A stretch of DNA of 64,000 bases from Pseudovibrio sp. M1P-2-3 (lineage in GTDB: Bacteria > Pseudomonadota > Alphaproteobacteria > Rhizobiales > Stappiaceae), in the NCBI RefSeq assembly GCF_031501865.1, contig NZ_JARRCW010000001.1, positions 1 to 64,000 on the forward strand. The letters run 5' to 3'. Both the position numbers and the translations under genes were made by a program. How positions within the stretch are numbered: the stretch's first letter is position 1; each line of letters begins with the position of its first letter. The notes below the pieces were generated by a model. The model was not told the origin of the DNA. It saw nothing but the letters and a program-made list of their open reading frames with translations, and made no database searches. Below are positions 49,680 through 60,186 of the stretch, piece after piece.

Positions 49680-52655
49680 ATGAGCGATAGCAAAAACACT
49701 GACGACAAACAAAGCGGCGGCGAACGTAAAACGCTTGGCCTCAAACGAGGTGGAGTGGAAAAAGGCACTGTAAAGCAGAGCTTTTCTCACGGGCGCTCAA
49801 AGGCTGTCGTTGTGGAAAAGAAGAAACGTCGTGTCGTTGTGCCGGGCCAAGAAGGCTCCGCATCGGCTTCCACGTCTTCCGCATCCGCGCCGACCGCATC
49901 ACCAAGCAAACCAGCTGCAAAGCCTGCTGCAAGACCGCAACAAAATCGTGGCGACGGGCGTCGTAACGATGGCCCGAACCGTGGTGGTTCCAATCGCAGC
50001 GGTAACCGCAATAACCAGCGACGCGGCAGTGGCCAAGGCCAGGGTCAAGGTGGAGGCAACATCCTTCGCACGCTGACCAAGGGCGAAGCCGATGCGCGTA
50101 TGGCTGCGCTGCGTGAAGCCAAAATCCGCGAAGTTGAAGACCAAAAACGCCGCGTAGAAGAAGCCAAGCGTCAAGAAGAGCTGGCTCGTCTACGTGCGAT
50201 CGAGGCTGAAAAAGCCCGCGTTGAGGAAGAAGCTCGCAAGAAAAAAGAAGCTGAAGAAGCTGCTATCAAAGCTAAGGCTGATGCAGAGGCGAAAGCTAAG
50301 GCAGATGCTGAAGCTGCGGCCAAAAAAGCTGCTGCACCTGCAAAAACTCAAGAACGCAGTCCTTCACAAGGTCGCGACGGCCAACGCCGTGATGGCCCGC
50401 GCCGTGATGGTGCAGGTCCTCGCCGTGATGGTGCCGGCCCGCGCCGTGAGGGTGCCGGACGTGAGGGCGCAGGTCGCGAGACACGTGCACCACGCCAGCG
50501 TGATGGTAAGCCGCCGCGTCTTGATGGTCCACGTCCAGGTGCGCGTACTACTGGTGCAAAACCTGCTGCAGGCCGTCCAGGCGCTGCCGGGGCTCGTCCA
50601 GCTGGCACGCGTCCGCTGACGACTGCGACACCACCGCCAATGGAAGGCGAGGGTGCAAAAGAGAACACCAAGAAGACCTTTAAGGGGCCGATTAAGGCAC
50701 CTATTCGTGGCAAGAAGACAAACGATTCTGCACAAAAGCCTTCACCACGCGGTAACGATGACCGTCGTCGCTCGAAGCTGACGATTACCCGGGCAACCGG
50801 TGGTGATGAAGGCCGCAGCCGTTCTATGGCATCCTTGCGCCGCCGTCGTGAAAAAGAGCGTCGTGCCGGTCAGCAGAAGGTTGTGCGTGAAAAGGTCATG
50901 CGTGAAGTTACGCTGCCGGACGCAATTACCATTCAGGATCTGGCAAACCGTATGTCGGAGCGTTCTGTTGATGTCATCAAACTGCTGATGAAGCAGGGCC
51001 AGATGATGAAAATCAACGACGTGATCGACGCGGAAACCGCTGAACTGATCGCTGTTGAGTTTGGTCACACTGTTAAGCGTGTATCTGAAGCGGACGTTGA
51101 AGAGGGTCTGTTCACCGTAGAAGACGATGACGGTACACTTGAGCAGCGCGCTCCGGTTGTCACCATCATGGGTCACGTTGATCATGGTAAGACATCCTTG
51201 CTTGATGCACTGCGCAAAGCCAATGTGGTTTCCGGTGAAGCCGGCGGTATTACGCAGCATATCGGTGCGTATCAGGTCGAGCAGAACGATCAGAAGGTTA
51301 CCTTCATCGATACTCCGGGCCACGCAGCCTTTACCCAGATGCGTGCTCGTGGTGCCAAATCGACTGATATCGTTATTCTGGTTGTTGCCGCGGATGATGG
51401 TGTGATGCCGCAGACGAAAGAGGCGATCCAGCATGCTCGTGCAGCTGATGTGCCGATCATCGTCGCAATCAACAAAATGGATAAGCCGGGTGCTGACCCG
51501 TCCCGTATCCGTACCGACCTTCTTCGTGAAGAGCTGGTTGTTGAGGCCATGGGCGGTGAAGTGATCGATGTGGAAGTTTCCGCAAAAGAGCGCACGGGTC
51601 TGGACAAGCTGATCGAAATGGTTCTGCTTCAGTCTGAAGTTCTGGAACTGAAGGCCAACCCGAACCGTGCTGCTGAAGGTACTGTTATTGAAGCCAAGCT
51701 GGACAAGGGCCGCGGTCCTGTTGCAACAGTTCTGGTTCAAAAAGGTACAATGCGCGTTGGTGACATTCTCATCGCTGGTAGCGAATGGGGCCGTGTCCGT
51801 GCAATGCTTGATGAAAACGGCAAACAGGTTAAGGAAGCTGGTCCTTCCAAACCGGTTGAGGTTCTGGGCTTCCAGGCAACTCCTGCAGCCGGTGATATGG
51901 TTGCTGTTGTTGAGACAGAAGGCCGTGCCCGTGAGATCTCTGAATATCGCCTCCGCATGAAGCGCGACAAGGTAGCTGCTAAAATTGCAGGTGCCCGTGG
52001 TTCTTTGGAAGCTATGATGAAGGGCTTGCAGGACACAGGTCACAAAGAGTTCCCACTTATCATCAAAGCGGACGTTCAAGGTTCTGCAGAAGCAATTTCT
52101 GGTGCCTTGGAAGAGCTTGGTAACGATGAAGTGAGTGCCCGTGTAATGGCTGCCGGCGTTGGCGGTATCACCGAGAGTGACATCACTCTGGCGATGGCCT
52201 CCAAAGCACCTATCATGGCTTTCAACGTGCGTGCTAACAAACAGGCACAGGAAGCTGCCCGCCGCGAAGGTATCGAAATCCGCTATTACAGCGTGATTTA
52301 CGATCTCATCGACGACGTAAAGGCAACCATGTCCGGCATGTTGGCTCCTGAGCGCCGTGAAACCTTCCTGGGTTACGCGGACATCAAGGAAATCTTCAAC
52401 ATCACCAAGATTGGCCGTGTTGCTGGTTGTCTGGTCACCGAAGGTGTTGTCCAGCGCGGTGCACAGGTTCGCTTGCTGCGTGACAACGTTGTTGTTCACG
52501 AAGGCGAGCTGGGCACACTCAAACGCTTCAAGGATGAAGTTAAAGAAGTTGAGTCCGGTGTTGAATGCGGCATGAACTTCACCAACTACAAAGACATGCG
52601 TGTTGGTGATGTGATCGAGTGCTTCCAGGTAGAAGAAATCGCACGCTCGCTCTAA
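49680..52655 (+). CDS. infB: Translation initiation factor IF-2
   Basis: IF-2 brings initiator tRNA to the ribosome. From the ATG at 49680 (GAAGG before it) the protein has 991 residues. The long N-terminal part (about 1-380) is low complexity, with Ala/Lys/Glu-rich helices and a tandem RRDGAGP-type repeat; then IF2_N motif ([18 protein letters not shown]), the GTPase domain with [31 protein letters not shown] and [13 protein letters not shown], and the C-terminal domains ending in [17 protein letters not shown]. The length of the N-terminal part is typical of rhizobia. Confidence 0.97.
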   Translation: MSDSKNTDDKQSGGERKTLGLKRGGVEKGTVKQSFSHGRSKAVVVEKKKRRVVVPGQEGSASASTSSASAPTASPSKPAAKPAARPQQNRGDGRRNDGPNRGGSNRSGNRNNQRRGSGQGQGQGGGNILRTLTKGEADARMAALREAKIREVEDQKRRVEEAKRQEELARLRAIEAEKARVEEEARKKKEAEEAAIKAKADAEAKAKADAEAAAKKAAAPAKTQERSPSQGRDGQRRDGPRRDGAGPRRDGAGPRREGAGREGAGRETRAPRQRDGKPPRLDGPRPGARTTGAKPAAGRPGAAGARPAGTRPLTTATPPPMEGEGAKENTKKTFKGPIKAPIRGKKTNDSAQKPSPRGNDDRRRSKLTITRATGGDEGRSRSMASLRRRREKERRAGQQKVVREKVMREVTLPDAITIQDLANRMSERSVDVIKLLMKQGQMMKINDVIDAETAELIAVEFGHTVKRVSEADVEEGLFTVEDDDGTLEQRAPVVTIMGHVDHGKTSLLDALRKANVVSGEAGGITQHIGAYQVEQNDQKVTFIDTPGHAAFTQMRARGAKSTDIVILVVAADDGVMPQTKEAIQHARAADVPIIVAINKMDKPGADPSRIRTDLLREELVVEAMGGEVIDVEVSAKERTGLDKLIEMVLLQSEVLELKANPNRAAEGTVIEAKLDKGRGPVATVLVQKGTMRVGDILIAGSEWGRVRAMLDENGKQVKEAGPSKPVEVLGFQATPAAGDMVAVVETEGRAREISEYRLRMKRDKVAAKIAGARGSLEAMMKGLQDTGHKEFPLIIKADVQGSAEAISGALEELGNDEVSARVMAAGVGGITESDITLAMASKAPIMAFNVRANKQAQEAARREGIEIRYYSVIYDLIDDVKATMSGMLAPERRETFLGYADIKEIFNITKIGRVAGCLVTEGVVQRGAQVRLLRDNVVVHEGELGTLKRFKDEVKEVESGVECGMNFTNYKDMRVGDVIECFQVEEIARSL
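50385..50462 (+). repeat. Tandem 21-base repeat inside infB
   Basis: Near-identical 21-base units (CGCCGTGATGGTGCAGGTCCT and variants) are repeated about three times after a shorter 15-base first unit, coding RRDGAGP heptads. Copy number may vary between strains. Confidence 0.75.
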
Positions 52656-52736
52656 GTTCGACCAATTGCAATAAATGAATAGTGGCGCCGGCGTGGGTTT
52701 TCCTTCGTCGGCGTTCTGACCTTGTGAGAACAAAAA

Positions 52737-53159
52737 ATGGCAAAAGCACACAACGAAATGGCCAATGGTCCATCCCAGCGTCAATTGCGCGTTGGAGAAT
52801 TGGTGCGCAAGGAACTGAGTGACATTCTTTCTCGTGGACGGCTCAGTGATCCTGATCTTGATGGCGTGATCGTCACTGTCCCCGAAGTTCGGATGACACC
52901 TGACCTGCGCCTTGCAACTGTTCTGGTTATGCCTTTGGGGGGGCAGAATGTGGAGCGGGTTGTCGCAGCTCTCAACCGCAGTGCAAAGTACTTCAGAGGT
53001 CAGGTTTCCCGTCGCATGACCATGAAATACTCCTCCGACCTGCGCTTTGTTGCGGATACGCGTTTTGATGACGATGACCGGATCACCCGTTTGCTCAACG
53101 AACCAGCTGTTCGCCGTGACCTTGATGAGCCTTCGGATGATTATGAAGATCGCGACTAA
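52737..53159 (+). CDS. rbfA: Ribosome-binding factor A
   Basis: RbfA helps late 16S rRNA processing at low temperature. The 140-residue protein has the KH-like fold text RVGELVRKELSDILSRG and VTVPEVRMTPDLRLATVLVM, then KYSSDLRFVADTRFDD. Length is normal. Confidence 0.95.
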   Translation: MAKAHNEMANGPSQRQLRVGELVRKELSDILSRGRLSDPDLDGVIVTVPEVRMTPDLRLATVLVMPLGGQNVERVVAALNRSAKYFRGQVSRRMTMKYSSDLRFVADTRFDDDDRITRLLNEPAVRRDLDEPSDDYEDRD

Positions 53160-53191
53160 AAACTAGAAATAAAACTGAGATTGCACAGAGA

Positions 53192-54139
53192 ATGGCGAAG
53201 CAGCAGCGGCGCAGAATACGCTACCCCGTCAATGGATGGCTTGTCTTGGACAAGCCCTTGAACCTTACCTCAAACCAAGCACTTGGTAAGCTGAAGCGTG
53301 TATTCAACCCCGAAAAGGTTGGTCATGCAGGTACGCTGGACCCTCTTGCCAGTGGCTGCCTTCCAATTGCTTTTGGTGAAGCTACCAAAACAGTTCCCTT
53401 TGTGATGGGCGGGCGCAAGGTTTACCAGTTTGAAGTGACATGGGGCACACAAACTTCAACGGATGACGCAGAAGGGGACGTAATCGCTTCCAGCGACCAG
53501 CGGCCCACCCGTGAAGAGATCGAGAATGTTCTCCCGCAGTTTCAGGGGGAGATCATGCAAGTTCCCCCCAAGTTCTCGGCGATTAAAGTGGACGGGAACC
53601 GTGCCTATGATCTGGCGCGTGACGGGAAAGACGTGGAACTGGAAGCGCGGCCCATTGATATTCATCGTTTAACCCTTCGGGAGATAATCGATGAAAACAA
53701 AGCGGTGTTTGAAGCCGAGTGCGGTAAAGGCACCTACGTACGCTCTCTTGCCCGTGATATTGCTTTGGAGTTGGGAACGCGCGGATATGTGACTGGCCTG
53801 CGCCGTTTGCTGGTCGGCTCGTTCGGTGAAGCCGATATGGTGACACTGGAGGAGCTTGAGGACGCGGCCGGACAACTGGAAGAGGGGCAGTCTCCCTTGG
53901 AAAGTGCCGAGTTGATGGAGGCCTTGCTACCTGTTGAATCCGGTCTCTCCCTCCTGGAAGGGGTTACGGTTAATGGGGAGGCCGCGCAAAGGCTGAAGCG
54001 TGGTATGCCGATTATCTTACGCGGTGCAAATGCTCCAATCGGACCCGAGGACATTTATGTGACCAGCGGGGGCACTCTCATCGCCTTTGGTGAGGTTTCC
54101 AAAGGAGAATTTAAACCCAAAAGAGTGTTTAATCTCTGA
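53192..54139 (+). CDS. truB: tRNA pseudouridine-55 synthase TruB
   Basis: TruB makes pseudouridine 55 in the TPsiC loop of tRNAs. The 315-residue protein has GWLVLDKPLNLTSNQALGK and the active site GHAGTLDPLASGCLPI with the catalytic Asp, followed by KGTYVRSLARDIALELGT. It is separated from rpsO by 222 bases that hold no convincing gene. Confidence 0.96.
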   Translation: MAKQQRRRIRYPVNGWLVLDKPLNLTSNQALGKLKRVFNPEKVGHAGTLDPLASGCLPIAFGEATKTVPFVMGGRKVYQFEVTWGTQTSTDDAEGDVIASSDQRPTREEIENVLPQFQGEIMQVPPKFSAIKVDGNRAYDLARDGKDVELEARPIDIHRLTLREIIDENKAVFEAECGKGTYVRSLARDIALELGTRGYVTGLRRLLVGSFGEADMVTLEELEDAAGQLEEGQSPLESAELMEALLPVESGLSLLEGVTVNGEAAQRLKRGMPIILRGANAPIGPEDIYVTSGGTLIAFGEVSKGEFKPKRVFNL

Positions 54140-54361
54140 GGGTTATGGGCCATGAAAATATCTCTGGCGTTTTAAAGGAGATTGCTTCATAGTCCACGCG
54201 GATTGCTTCATGTTGAGCGATCCGAGCTTTCCCGATGACACCATGCTGGACGACATCTTGGCATGGCCGATTGGGGGAAGGGCTTCAAAAAGAAGCAGCG
54301 CGCATTCACATGCGTGATTTTGAAAATGCTCAATAAGAGCTGAACTTATAAGGACTAATCG

Positions 54362-54631
54362 ATGTCGATTACACCTGAGCGCAAAGCTGAACTGATTAAA
54401 GAATTCGCTACCAAAGAAGGTGATACCGGTTCTCCAGAAGTGCAGGTTGCTATCCTGACACACCGCATCACTGTTCTGACCGAGCACTTCAAAGGTCACA
54501 AAAAGGACAACCACTCCCGTCGTGGCCTGCTGAAAATGGTTAGCCAGCGTCGTAAGCTTCTTGACTACGTTAAGGGCAAAGACGTTGCACGCTACCAGTC
54601 TCTGATTGAGCGTCTGGGTATCCGCCGCTAA
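54362..54631 (+). CDS. rpsO: 30S ribosomal protein uS15
   Basis: The 89-residue protein is a complete S15, starting [16 protein letters not shown] and containing [33 protein letters not shown] and the ending [11 protein letters not shown]15 binds 16S rRNA helix 22 early in 30S assembly. The 222-base leader leaves room for autogenous control, and AAGGAC precedes the ATG. A strong terminator follows. Confidence 0.97.
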   Translation: MSITPERKAELIKEFATKEGDTGSPEVQVAILTHRITVLTEHFKGHKKDNHSRRGLLKMVSQRRKLLDYVKGKDVARYQSLIERLGIRR

Positions 54632-54640
54632 GGCACCCTC

Positions 54641-54674
54641 AAACGCGGCGGTTTCCAAACCGCCGCGTTTTGTA
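54641..54674 (+). terminator. Terminator after rpsO
   Basis: AAACGCGGCGGTTT pairs with AAACCGCCGCGTTT around CC, with TTTT at the end. Confidence 0.92.
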
Positions 54675-54876
54675 TATGAAGGAGTAGGTTTTTTAAAAAG
54701 GGCAGGATTGCCAGATGCTTGAAGTCGAGCTTCTTGCTGTCTTGCCTTTATGAAACCTACCAAACAGAACGGGCAGGCCCATCAATTTGGATGGGTCTGC
54801 TCAACTCTTGTTTATTGATTCGTATTTCCCCTCCAATTCTTGCCGGATGGGAAATAAACGTACGCTAGGAAAAAAT

Positions 54877-56994
54877 ATGTTTGATACGCATCGCGTTGAA
54901 ATTGAGTGGGGCGGCCGTCCGCTTATCCTCGAAACTGGTAAAATTGCACGTCAGGCTGATGGCGCGGTTCTCGCGACATACGGCGAAACCAAAGTTCTTG
55001 CCACCGTTGTTTCCGCAAAGACTGCAAAGCCGGGTCAGGACTTTTTCCCGCTCACAGTGAACTATCAGGAAAAAGCTTACGCAGCTGGCCGCATTCCAGG
55101 CGGTTACTTCAAGCGCGAAGGCCGTCCAAGTGAGCATGAAACACTCACATCCCGCCTGATCGACCGTCCGATCCGCCCGCTGTTCGTTGATGGCTACAAG
55201 AACGAAACTCAGGTTGTTCTGACAGTTCTGTCCCACGACCTTGAAAACGCTCCTGACATTTTGGCAATGGTTGGTGCATCCGCAGCGCTGACAATTTCCG
55301 GTGTTCCATTTATGGGCCCAATCGGCGGTGCACGCGTTGGCATGATCAACGGCGAATATGTACTGAACCCGACCGTTGACCAAATGGCTGAAACCGATCT
55401 GGACCTGATTGTTGCAGGTACTGGCGATGCTGTTCTCATGGTTGAATCGGAAGCTAAAGAGCTTACCGAAGAAGTCATGCTGGGCGCTGTCATGTTCGGT
55501 CACCGCGAATTCCAGCCTGTAATCGACGCCATCATCTCGCTGGCTGAGCAGGCTGCTAAAGACCCGCGTGAACTGATTGTTGAAGACCGCTCTGCTCTGT
55601 TTGCACAAGTGAAAGAAATCGCTGGTGCGGATTTGGCAGCTGCCTACACAATCACGCAGAAAGTTGAGCGTAAAACAGCTGTTGACGCTGCAAAGGCGAA
55701 AGTAATTGAAGCGCTGGTAACTGGCGTGGAAGATGCTCCTGAAGCTGTTGTTGTTGGCGAACAGTTCAAGAAACTGGAAGCTGAAATCGTTCGCGGTTCT
55801 ATTCTAGACACCGGTAAGCGTATTGATGGCCGCGATCTGGCGACTGTTCGTCCGATCATGTCTGAAGTTGGCATCCTGCCACGCGCACACGGCTCCTCCT
55901 TGTTCACTCGTGGTGAAACTCAAGGTCTTGTTGTTGCAACACTGGGTACAGGTGAAGACGAGCAGTTCGTTGACCAGCTGGAAGGCACCAAAAAAGCAAC
56001 CTTCATGCTGCACTACAACTTCCCTCCTTACTCTGTAGGTGAAGCTGGTCGCATGGGTTCTCCGGGACGCCGCGAAATCGGTCACGGTAAACTGGCATGG
56101 CGCGCTGTAAACCCAATGCTGCCTGCTCACCACGATTTCCCATACACCCTGCGTGTTGTATCCGAAATCACTGAGTCCAACGGTTCGTCCTCCATGGCAT
56201 CCGTTTGTGGTGCATCTTTGTCCCTGATGGACGCTGGTGTGCCTTTGAAAGCACCAGTCGCGGGCATCGCAATGGGTCTCATCAAGGAAGGCGAGCGCTT
56301 TGCAGTTCTCTCCGATATCCTTGGTGATGAAGATCACCTCGGCGACATGGACTTCAAGGTAGCCGGTTCTGAAAACGGCATCACTGCCCTGCAGATGGAC
56401 ATCAAGATCGACGGTATCACCGAAGAGATCATGAAGGTGGCTCTGGAGCAGGCTAAAGGTGGCCGCGTTCACATCCTCGGCGAAATGGCAAACGCCATCA
56501 CAGAAGCCCGCTCCGAGCTTGGTGAGCATGCTCCGCGCATCGAAGTCATCAAGATCCCGGTTGACAAGATCCGTGAAGTGATCGGCTCCGGCGGTAAGGT
56601 GATCCGTGAGATCGTTGAGAAAACCGGCGCGAAAGTGAACATCGAAGACGACGGCACTGTGAAAGTTGCGTCCAACGACGGTAAAGCCATCAAGGCTGCC
56701 CTGAACTGGATCAACTCCATCGCAGCTGAACCAGAAGTTGGCGTGATCTATGAAGGTACTGTTGTGAAGACAGTGGACTTCGGCGCATTCGTAAACTTCT
56801 TCGGTGCACGCGACGGTCTCGTCCACATCTCCCAGCTTGCTCCGCGCAAAGTTGCCAAGACAACTGACGTTGTAAAAGAAGGTCAGAAAGTCTGGGTCAA
56901 GCTCATGGGCTTCGACGAGCGCGGCAAAGTCCGTCTCTCCATGAAAGTGGTTGATCAGGAAACTGGTAAGGAAATTCCTCGCGAAGAGGGCTAA
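54877..56994 (+). CDS. pnp: Polyribonucleotide nucleotidyltransferase (PNPase)
   Basis: PNPase degrades RNA from the 3' end using phosphate and forms part of the degradosome. The ATG at 54877 (AGGA six bases before) gives 705 residues; it opens [20 protein letters not shown]. The two RNase PH domains, a KH domain ([19 protein letters not shown]) and a C-terminal S1 domain ([19 protein letters not shown]) are all present. An in-frame upstream ATG at 54787 is not family-like. A strong terminator follows. Confidence 0.97.
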   Translation: MFDTHRVEIEWGGRPLILETGKIARQADGAVLATYGETKVLATVVSAKTAKPGQDFFPLTVNYQEKAYAAGRIPGGYFKREGRPSEHETLTSRLIDRPIRPLFVDGYKNETQVVLTVLSHDLENAPDILAMVGASAALTISGVPFMGPIGGARVGMINGEYVLNPTVDQMAETDLDLIVAGTGDAVLMVESEAKELTEEVMLGAVMFGHREFQPVIDAIISLAEQAAKDPRELIVEDRSALFAQVKEIAGADLAAAYTITQKVERKTAVDAAKAKVIEALVTGVEDAPEAVVVGEQFKKLEAEIVRGSILDTGKRIDGRDLATVRPIMSEVGILPRAHGSSLFTRGETQGLVVATLGTGEDEQFVDQLEGTKKATFMLHYNFPPYSVGEAGRMGSPGRREIGHGKLAWRAVNPMLPAHHDFPYTLRVVSEITESNGSSSMASVCGASLSLMDAGVPLKAPVAGIAMGLIKEGERFAVLSDILGDEDHLGDMDFKVAGSENGITALQMDIKIDGITEEIMKVALEQAKGGRVHILGEMANAITEARSELGEHAPRIEVIKIPVDKIREVIGSGGKVIREIVEKTGAKVNIEDDGTVKVASNDGKAIKAALNWINSIAAEPEVGVIYEGTVVKTVDFGAFVNFFGARDGLVHISQLAPRKVAKTTDVVKEGQKVWVKLMGFDERGKVRLSMKVVDQETGKEIPREEG

Positions 56995-57020
56995 TTTCCC
57001 GCGCTTTTAATGCTCGATAG

Positions 57021-57055
57021 AAAAAAGGCCAGCTCAACCGAGCTGGCCTTTTTTG
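57021..57055 (+). terminator. Terminator after pnp
   Basis: AAAAAAGGCCAGCTC pairs with GAGCTGGCCTTTTTT around AACC. It ends the rimP-pnp cluster. Confidence 0.92.
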
Positions 57056-57126
57056 ATTGCGATTAGAATATTTTCGTATCTGGCTTGCATACGGGAGGTG
57101 GCTATAAAACGCATTTTAAATCGTGA

Positions 57127-57410
57127 TTTTGCTATCAGTATTCTGGTGATGGCCAGCGCATCCTTGTGTGCGGCCTTGGTGGCCCTTTTCAGCAAAATTC
57201 TCACAGGCGGTATTGGGCTAGACTAAGCTATTTTTCTTCTATTTGCGTGATGGATTGCTTCTTATCGGGACCTTGTTGTCCACTACTTCCGGTTTCCTTG
57301 ATTAGCTGGTCTACGGCCATAATCCAACATGGAATGTATATACCGGTGCTGCTCTTGTCTTGTCTGGCGGCATTGTTATGACCATTCGGAAAAAGCCACC
57401 GACTGATTAG
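57127..57410 (+). pseudogene. Remnant of an EamA/DMT-type transporter (3' part)
   Basis: The plus-strand frame ending at the TAG at 57408 reads LVYGHNPTWNVYTGAALVLS and then GGIVMTIRKKPP, which is the usual last helix and basic tail of drug/metabolite transporters. In-frame stops at 57219 and 57303 break it; the second fits a TGG-to-TAG change (the expected text would be FLDWLVYGHNP). A hydrophobic helix upstream (ISILVMASASLCAALVALF) is in another frame. Only about the last third of a gene is left. An intact EamA gene stands next to it on the other strand. Confidence 0.5.
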
Positions 57411-57449
57411 CAATCGGGGGCTTATTGATTTGATCGGTTCGGTGTAACT

Positions 57450-58364
57450 CTAGTCTCGAGAGGATACTAGAGTTTCTTTAGTCGCTGAAACTGCGCGGGG
57501 AGACTGTCTCATACTGAGCAGGATATAAACACCACTGGCGACAATGACAGCAGAACCACCCAAGGTCATCATGTCTGGACGTTCCCCGAAAATTACAGCT
57601 CCGAGAAACAGGCCGAACAGGAGACGGGAATAGCGGAACGGAGTTACCACGGACACTTCTCCGGTTCTCATTGCTACAGTGATTGAATAATAAGCGCCAA
57701 CGCCAATAAATGTGGCAATAAAGATTGCTGTGCCGCTTATCAGATCCGGTAGAACAAAACCGCCAGTCCACAATGCATATGCTCCGCCTGTGGGGATCAG
57801 GACAGCAAACCCGTAGACACCAAGTTGCATGTTGGACAGGGCAGGCGGTGCCGCGCGGGTTGCCAGATCACGCCCGGCAAAACCGATCATCCCGATTACT
57901 GCAAATATGGATGTCAGCTCAAATGCTTCTGCACTGGGCTTGATGACCAGAAGCACGCCTGCAAACCCGATGACAATTGCAAACCACCGGTGCCAGCGTA
58001 CATGCTCGCCAAACAGGACCGCCGCACCCAGAGTTACGGCCAGTGGTGTGGCCTGTAATATTGCGGAAGTGCTGGACAGACTGGTAAAGGCGAGGGAAAG
58101 AAGGAAGAATAAACGTCCTGCAATTTCAAAGGCTGCCCGAGTAAACAGCGTTGGAGTCATGGCACTGCGGACCAGAGCCTTTTCCCCTCGCTGCCATGTG
58201 AGCACAAGAAATAACAGGGTACCTCCGATGCCGAACAGCATGAGGGTTTGTCCAACAGGGACAGCCGCTGTTGCGGTCTTGAGGAGCGTATCCTCCACTG
58301 CAAATCCCATCATTGCGAGCACCATCCAAGCGCTCCCGCGTATATTATCCATTCCTGAACTCAA
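57450..58364 (-). CDS. EamA-family (DMT) membrane transporter
   Basis: The 304-residue protein has about ten membrane segments in two EamA repeats. Typical text includes LQATPLAVTLGAAVLFGEHV in the first repeat and TPFRYSRLLFGLFLGAVIFG in the second, with FGERPDMMTLGGSAVIVASG closing it. Substrate is unknown; such proteins often export metabolites or small molecules. Its start codon faces the AT-richer 490-base gap before the secreted caspase-like gene. Confidence 0.88.
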   Translation of the reverse strand: MSSGMDNIRGSAWMVLAMMGFAVEDTLLKTATAAVPVGQTLMLFGIGGTLLFLVLTWQRGEKALVRSAMTPTLFTRAAFEIAGRLFFLLSLAFTSLSSTSAILQATPLAVTLGAAVLFGEHVRWHRWFAIVIGFAGVLLVIKPSAEAFELTSIFAVIGMIGFAGRDLATRAAPPALSNMQLGVYGFAVLIPTGGAYALWTGGFVLPDLISGTAIFIATFIGVGAYYSITVAMRTGEVSVVTPFRYSRLLFGLFLGAVIFGERPDMMTLGGSAVIVASGVYILLSMRQSPRAVSATKETLVSSRD

Positions 58365-58853
58365 ATCTCATTAAATTGCGCCCTACCAAATATTCTCAAT
58401 CGGCGGCGATGCGTAGAATGATTGTTTATTGCCATTAATACCACCTAAAATTTTTGATGAGTCTATGAAACGAAATCAAAATCGAACGCTATATAGAGAA
58501 GACCAAAGGTGCAGTATGTTTTAGAGTGTGTCGATACAGATTGGGTTCGGATACTCTAAATCAGTAATTTGTGAATGACATGATCCGCCTAAAACGGGAG
58601 ACTGGCTCTCTTGTGCCCAAGCGATAAGACAATCCCGATGGGATTAAAACGCAGCGTACTGTGAACTCGTCATCCCCGCGCGTTTACCTCGTCTGGGTAT
58701 CGCTCCTGCCCACCTGTTTAGGCTGGGCCGCATCTGACATCTCAAGCCTGATCGACGGGAACGTTCTATTAGCCAAAAGGCACTTTCGTTTTCACGAAAC
58801 CTGATTTTGCAAGTCTTTGTTGTGTGAACCACTTGCGTCAGGAGCATTTGAAG
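58365..58853. other. Intergenic region with an inverted repeat
   Basis: These 489 bases divide the EamA gene (minus) from the secreted protein gene (plus). The promoters of both lie here. An inverted repeat of TTTAGAGTGT and GGATACTCTAAA spans 58520-58560 and resembles the hairpin arms of the dispersed repeat copies, so it may be a distant relative. No gene of any confidence is seen; a minus-strand open frame at 58644-58847 lacks recognisable features. Confidence 0.5.
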
Positions 58854-59657
58854 ATGAACAGAAGTTCTAGCTACATACCAGCATGTATTGTTGTGGGCCT
58901 CCTTTCTTTACCCAGTTCAGCACTTGCATCAGGGGCGATTATCATGACGGATCTTATCTGTCAGGACCCTCGGGATTCAATCGATACCCTCTGGGCCTCC
59001 CGCCGTTATGGAGCAAACGATGTGTTTTTCATGGCGAATGATGGCACTGTGACGGCCATGGAAGCGACTGCGGGGCTTGATACCTTTGAGAATGTCTATG
59101 TTGTTTCCCACGGGAGTGAAGACGAGGTTGGGAACATACCGAAAGCAGACTTCGCGCAGTATTTCAAGGCCGCACACCCCAGCACACCTGCAACGGTCTA
59201 CTTCGATAGCTGCTCCACGGCGGTCGGGGTTGATACGGTTTTGAAACTGACAAACAACCAGTATGGCGATGACATTGCAGCGCTCCTTGGCCCGCAAGGG
59301 GCTTGCCAGCTTGTGGGCAATGGAAATCCGGCGGTGGCAGATGCAGATAACCGTTACAATGCGGCGCTACTTCCCGGTAACGACTTTCAAACTGTTGTCG
59401 ACAACATACTATTTGTTTGGAACAATGAGGACTACGTGGATTCAGGTCGGCGCTGGGGAGATGCCTGCCAGAATTTCGTGGACACAAATGATCTTCAGAA
59501 TCTGAATACGTTCAGACTTGCTGTTCAAGATAAATTCCTGAATGCCCCCCAAAACCCCGTTAATACCTCCTATAATTATGGATGGCTCATTCAATGGAAT
59601 ACGGGCGGCACAAACTTCTTTCAGTGCGGCACACAAAACGGTGTTGCTTGCCCCTGA
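58854..59657 (+). CDS. Secreted protein with a clan CD (caspase-like) His/Cys pair
   Basis: I do not know the family. The 267-residue protein starts with a signal peptide (about 1-26, hydrophobic core CIVVGLLSLPSSALA). The mature part has VYVVSHGSEDEVGN with His86-Gly87 and VYFDSCSTAVG with Cys120. Strand-HG and strand-xSC pairs about 34 residues apart are the hallmark of clan CD cysteine peptidases (caspase, gingipain, C80, and DUF4347 domains that share the SHGS text). Four other cysteines in the mature part (near 36, 160, 219 and the C terminus) could form disulfides. Catalysis is inference; if inactive it could be a binding protein. AGGAG precedes the ATG. Confidence 0.6.
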   Translation: MNRSSSYIPACIVVGLLSLPSSALASGAIIMTDLICQDPRDSIDTLWASRRYGANDVFFMANDGTVTAMEATAGLDTFENVYVVSHGSEDEVGNIPKADFAQYFKAAHPSTPATVYFDSCSTAVGVDTVLKLTNNQYGDDIAALLGPQGACQLVGNGNPAVADADNRYNAALLPGNDFQTVVDNILFVWNNEDYVDSGRRWGDACQNFVDTNDLQNLNTFRLAVQDKFLNAPQNPVNTSYNYGWLIQWNTGGTNFFQCGTQNGVACP

Positions 59658-59763
59658 CCGTTTAGGGTGGGAAGATACCTGCTCTTGGGGCTGAATGTCA
59701 GCACAAACTCAGTTTCAGGCAGTATCAAGCTGCCTGTACTACTGCCTCTATCGCAATCTTGCT

Positions 59764-60186
59764 TTAGCAAAGTCCATTTTTGGCATTGGGCGGCCAACCA
59801 AAACATGATGGAAAGTTAGTCAGTCCAATGGATTGATAGAAGCCCTCAGCATTTGGTGCAGAAACTAAAACAAAAGCGCAGGACTCTCCTGCATGCTGTC
59901 GGCTTAATTTTAGTAATTCCCTACCAATGCCTAGACCTTGGTAATTGGTGTCCACAGCAAGCTCTGAGCAATAACATGCAAAAGCGAAATCAGAGAGGCA
60001 TCTAGACACCCCCACTAACTGTTTACCGTCGAATGCCACTATAAAAAAAGAGGCATTGGTAACCATCTTTTCGATAGTCATTTGATCATGCACCGGGCGC
60101 CTTGCCGCCAAACCACTGCGAGATAATATGCTCAGGAAGCTATCTAGGTCTAAAGTGTTGACCACTTCATATCTAATGGATTGCAC
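59764..60186 (-). CDS. GNAT-family N-acetyltransferase
   Basis: The 140-residue protein has the GNAT acetyl-CoA loop DTNYQGLGIGRELL and the preceding strand CYCSELAV, with a C-terminal VLVSAPNAEGFYQSIGL, typical of a small GNAT. The substrate is unknown. It is convergent with the secreted protein gene and has an AT-poor gap of about 600 bases upstream. Confidence 0.85.
   Translation of the reverse strand: MQSIRYEVVNTLDLDSFLSILSRSGLAARRPVHDQMTIEKMVTNASFFIVAFDGKQLVGVSRCLSDFAFACYCSELAVDTNYQGLGIGRELLKLSRQHAGESCAFVLVSAPNAEGFYQSIGLTNFPSCFGWPPNAKNGLC

Noticed and set aside
50742-52784. Long minus-strand open frame (about 680 codons) opposite infB
   Set aside because: It is a shadow of infB caused by codon bias; infB is certain on the plus strand and the minus text has no family features.
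54143-54763. Minus-strand open frame across rpsO and its leader
   Set aside because: It runs opposite the certain rpsO gene and contains no known domain.
58644-58847. Minus-strand frame of 67 codons upstream of the secreted protein
   Set aside because: No ribosome site, no family resemblance; the region reads as intergenic.
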